A model generated the notes under the pieces. The model worked only from the letters and a program-made list of their open reading frames with translations, had not been told where the DNA came from and did not search any database. Source: Bacteroidales bacterium (GTDB lineage Bacteria; Bacteroidota; Bacteroidia; Bacteroidales; Bacteroidaceae). Taken from it: DNA of 13,770 nucleotides. The stretch lies in the NCBI GenBank assembly GCA_004557035.1, contig SFFB01000044.1, positions 1 through 13,770 on the forward strand, written 5' to 3'. This document shows, piece by piece, positions 12,381 to 13,770 of the stretch (within the stretch, counting starts at the first letter, position 1; every line of letters starts with the position of its first letter). Both the position numbers and the translations under genes were made by a program.

Positions 12381-13770
12381 ATGAAACGTATTTTGACACC
12401 GCTCGCGGTCGTGCTGTTATGGCTAACGGCATGGCTGCCAGGCGCCGTGGCTGCCACCGACAATCCGCAGGCCGTGACCGACCTGCTCAATCGTGTGACC
12501 AACGCCGCCGACAAGTTTGAAACCGTGCTCGACGAGAGCCTCTCCTCGGCCGGCGAGGAGGTGTTTGTCATCAGTTCCAAAAACGGCAAACCCTGCATCA
12601 AAGGCTCCACGCTCTCGGCCCTGACCACGGGCATCGGTTGGTATCTCAACCACTATGCCCACGTGAACATCGCTTGGAACCAACTGACGGCCGACCTCTC
12701 GGCCGCCACGCTGCCCGTCCCGGCCACCGACGAGACCCACACGGCCTCGGTGGGCTACCGCTATTATCTGAACTATTGCACCTTCTCTTACTCGATGTCG
12801 GTGTGGACCTGGGACCGCTGGCAAAAAGAAATCGACTGGATGGCCCTGCACGGCATCAATATGCCGTTGCAAATCGTGGGTCTCGACGTGGTTTGGAAAA
12901 AACTGCTCACCAAAGACCTGGGCTATACCTCCGACGAAGCCAACGCCTTTATTGCTGGTCCGTGTTTTCAGGCTTGGTGGGGTATGAACAACCTCGAAGG
13001 CTGGGGCGGTCCCAACCCCGACTGGTGGTACACGCGCCAAGAGAAACTGGCCAAAGACATTCTCGCCCGTGAGCGCGAACTGGGCATGGAACCCGTTTTG
13101 CCGGGCTATGCCGGTATGGCGCCGAGCAACATTAGCGAAAAGGGCTACACGGGCATCAATCAGGGAGGGCTACACGGGCATCAATCAGGGTGGCTGGTGC
13201 GGCTTTGTGCGTCCTTACATCCTCGATCCCAACTCTGACGCCTTCGCCACCATTTCTGCCCAATATTATGCCCGCTTGGCCGAAGTGATGGGCACTTCCA
13301 CCTACTACAGCATGGACCCCTTCCACGAGGGCGCCAACACCTCGGGCATCGACGTGCCTTCGGCCTACGCCAAGATTGCCGAAGCTATGACCACGGCCAA
13401 TGCCAACGGCAAATGGGTTATTCAGTTCTGGCAGTGGAGTTCGGCGCAATACAACGTGCTCAGCCAAGTGACAAAAGGCAAACTCATCGTGCTCGACCTC
13501 TTCAGCGACGCCCACACCCACTTTGGCTCATATCAGGGTCACGATGCCGTGTATTGTATGCTGGCCAACTTCGGCGGCCGCACAGGTATGTTTGGACGTC
13601 TGGAGAAGGTGATGACCGACTTTTATAAGCAAAAAACCAACCACAGCAACATCAAGGGTATCGGTGCCACGCCTGAGGCCATCGAGCAGGTGCCCGTGCT
13701 CTACGACGCTCTCTTCGAACTGCCCTGGCGCGACACGGCGCCCAACGTGACGGAGTGGGTCAACGAATAC
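12381..13770 (+). pseudogene. GH89 alpha-N-acetylglucosaminidase, frameshifted by a 25-bp duplication; 3' end outside window
   Basis: The product starts with a signal peptide (KRILTPLAVVLLWLTAWLPG, cleavage near AVA). GH89/NAGLU signatures follow: GYRYYLNYCTFSYSM (125-139), WDRWQKEIDWMALHGIN (144-160), GPCFQAWWGMNNLEGWGGP (193-211), LGMEPVLPGYAG (234-245). At 13141-13190 an exact 25-bp tandem copy shifts the frame and gives a TGA at 13236. Beyond it the homology resumes in the +1 frame (from 13168) and is open to the window end: SMDPFHEG (with the catalytic-region Glu), QFWQWSS, QGHDAVYCMLANFGGRTGMFG and ATPEAIEQVPVLYDALFELPWR. Removing one copy restores a continuous protein, so the lesion is recent, switchable, or an assembly error. 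The enzyme removes alpha-linked GlcNAc from glycans such as mucin in the periplasm or outside the cell. Confidence 0.93.
13141..13190 (+). repeat. Perfect 25-bp tandem duplication in the GH89 gene
   Basis: 13141-13165 and 13166-13190 are identical (each starts AGGGCTACACGGGCATC). Since 25 is not a multiple of 3, the duplication shifts the frame by one; a single copy keeps SEKGYTGINQGGWCGF in frame. Confidence 0.97.

Overview
The window looks like chromosomal DNA of a Prevotella-like member of the Bacteroidota. The evidence is the promoter type (TTTG, about 19 bp, TAnnTTTG), the absence of Shine-Dalgarno sites, a BspA-type leucine-rich-repeat surface protein ending in a PKGVYIINGKKV tail, a nif3/zinc-ribbon gene pair and a secreted GH89 glycosidase. 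Housekeeping genes are GC-rich, while the left end and one block inside a methyltransferase gene are clearly AT-rich. Assignments rest on reading motifs, not on database searches.

Region by region. (1) 1-910 is an AT-rich defence-island remnant: the 3' end of an unknown gene, a HamA (Hachiman, DUF1837) gene broken by a one-base frameshift and cut short, and, facing it, only the first ~40 codons of a PF09820-type ATPase gene. (2) 988-5226, minus strand, is a probable three-gene operon: an unknown 317-aa protein rich in aromatic and Cys motifs, a 982-aa LRR surface protein, and a 56-aa small protein, ended by a hairpin terminator. Its promoter region carries clustered GTTCAA repeats. (3) 5651-5983, plus strand, is a small exported PepSY-like protein with a strong terminator. 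(4) 6077-9306, minus strand, is a housekeeping block: a Nif3-like metal protein, a coiled-coil zinc-ribbon protein, the 23S rRNA methyltransferase RlmH, and an exported endonuclease/exonuclease/phosphatase-family protein. (5) 9425-11658, minus strand, is a translationally coupled pair: an M.EcoRI-family adenine methyltransferase, then a DUF262 (GmrSD/SspE-like) protein with a C-terminal HNH nuclease domain. The pair is preceded by a leader of about 340 nt holding a highly folded ~237-bp element and a hairpin touching the start codon. (6) 12381-13770, plus strand, is a GH89 alpha-N-acetylglucosaminidase gene broken by an exact 25-bp tandem duplication; its end lies outside the window.

The best candidate for an undescribed system is region 5. 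A solitary EcoRI-type methyltransferase is coupled by an ATGA overlap to a DUF262-HNH protein rather than to an EcoRI-like endonuclease. The methyltransferase gene changes base composition sharply just after its NPPF motif, and the whole module sits behind a structured leader. I infer a two-gene restriction-modification-like or modification-sensing defence module; the sequence does not prove it.
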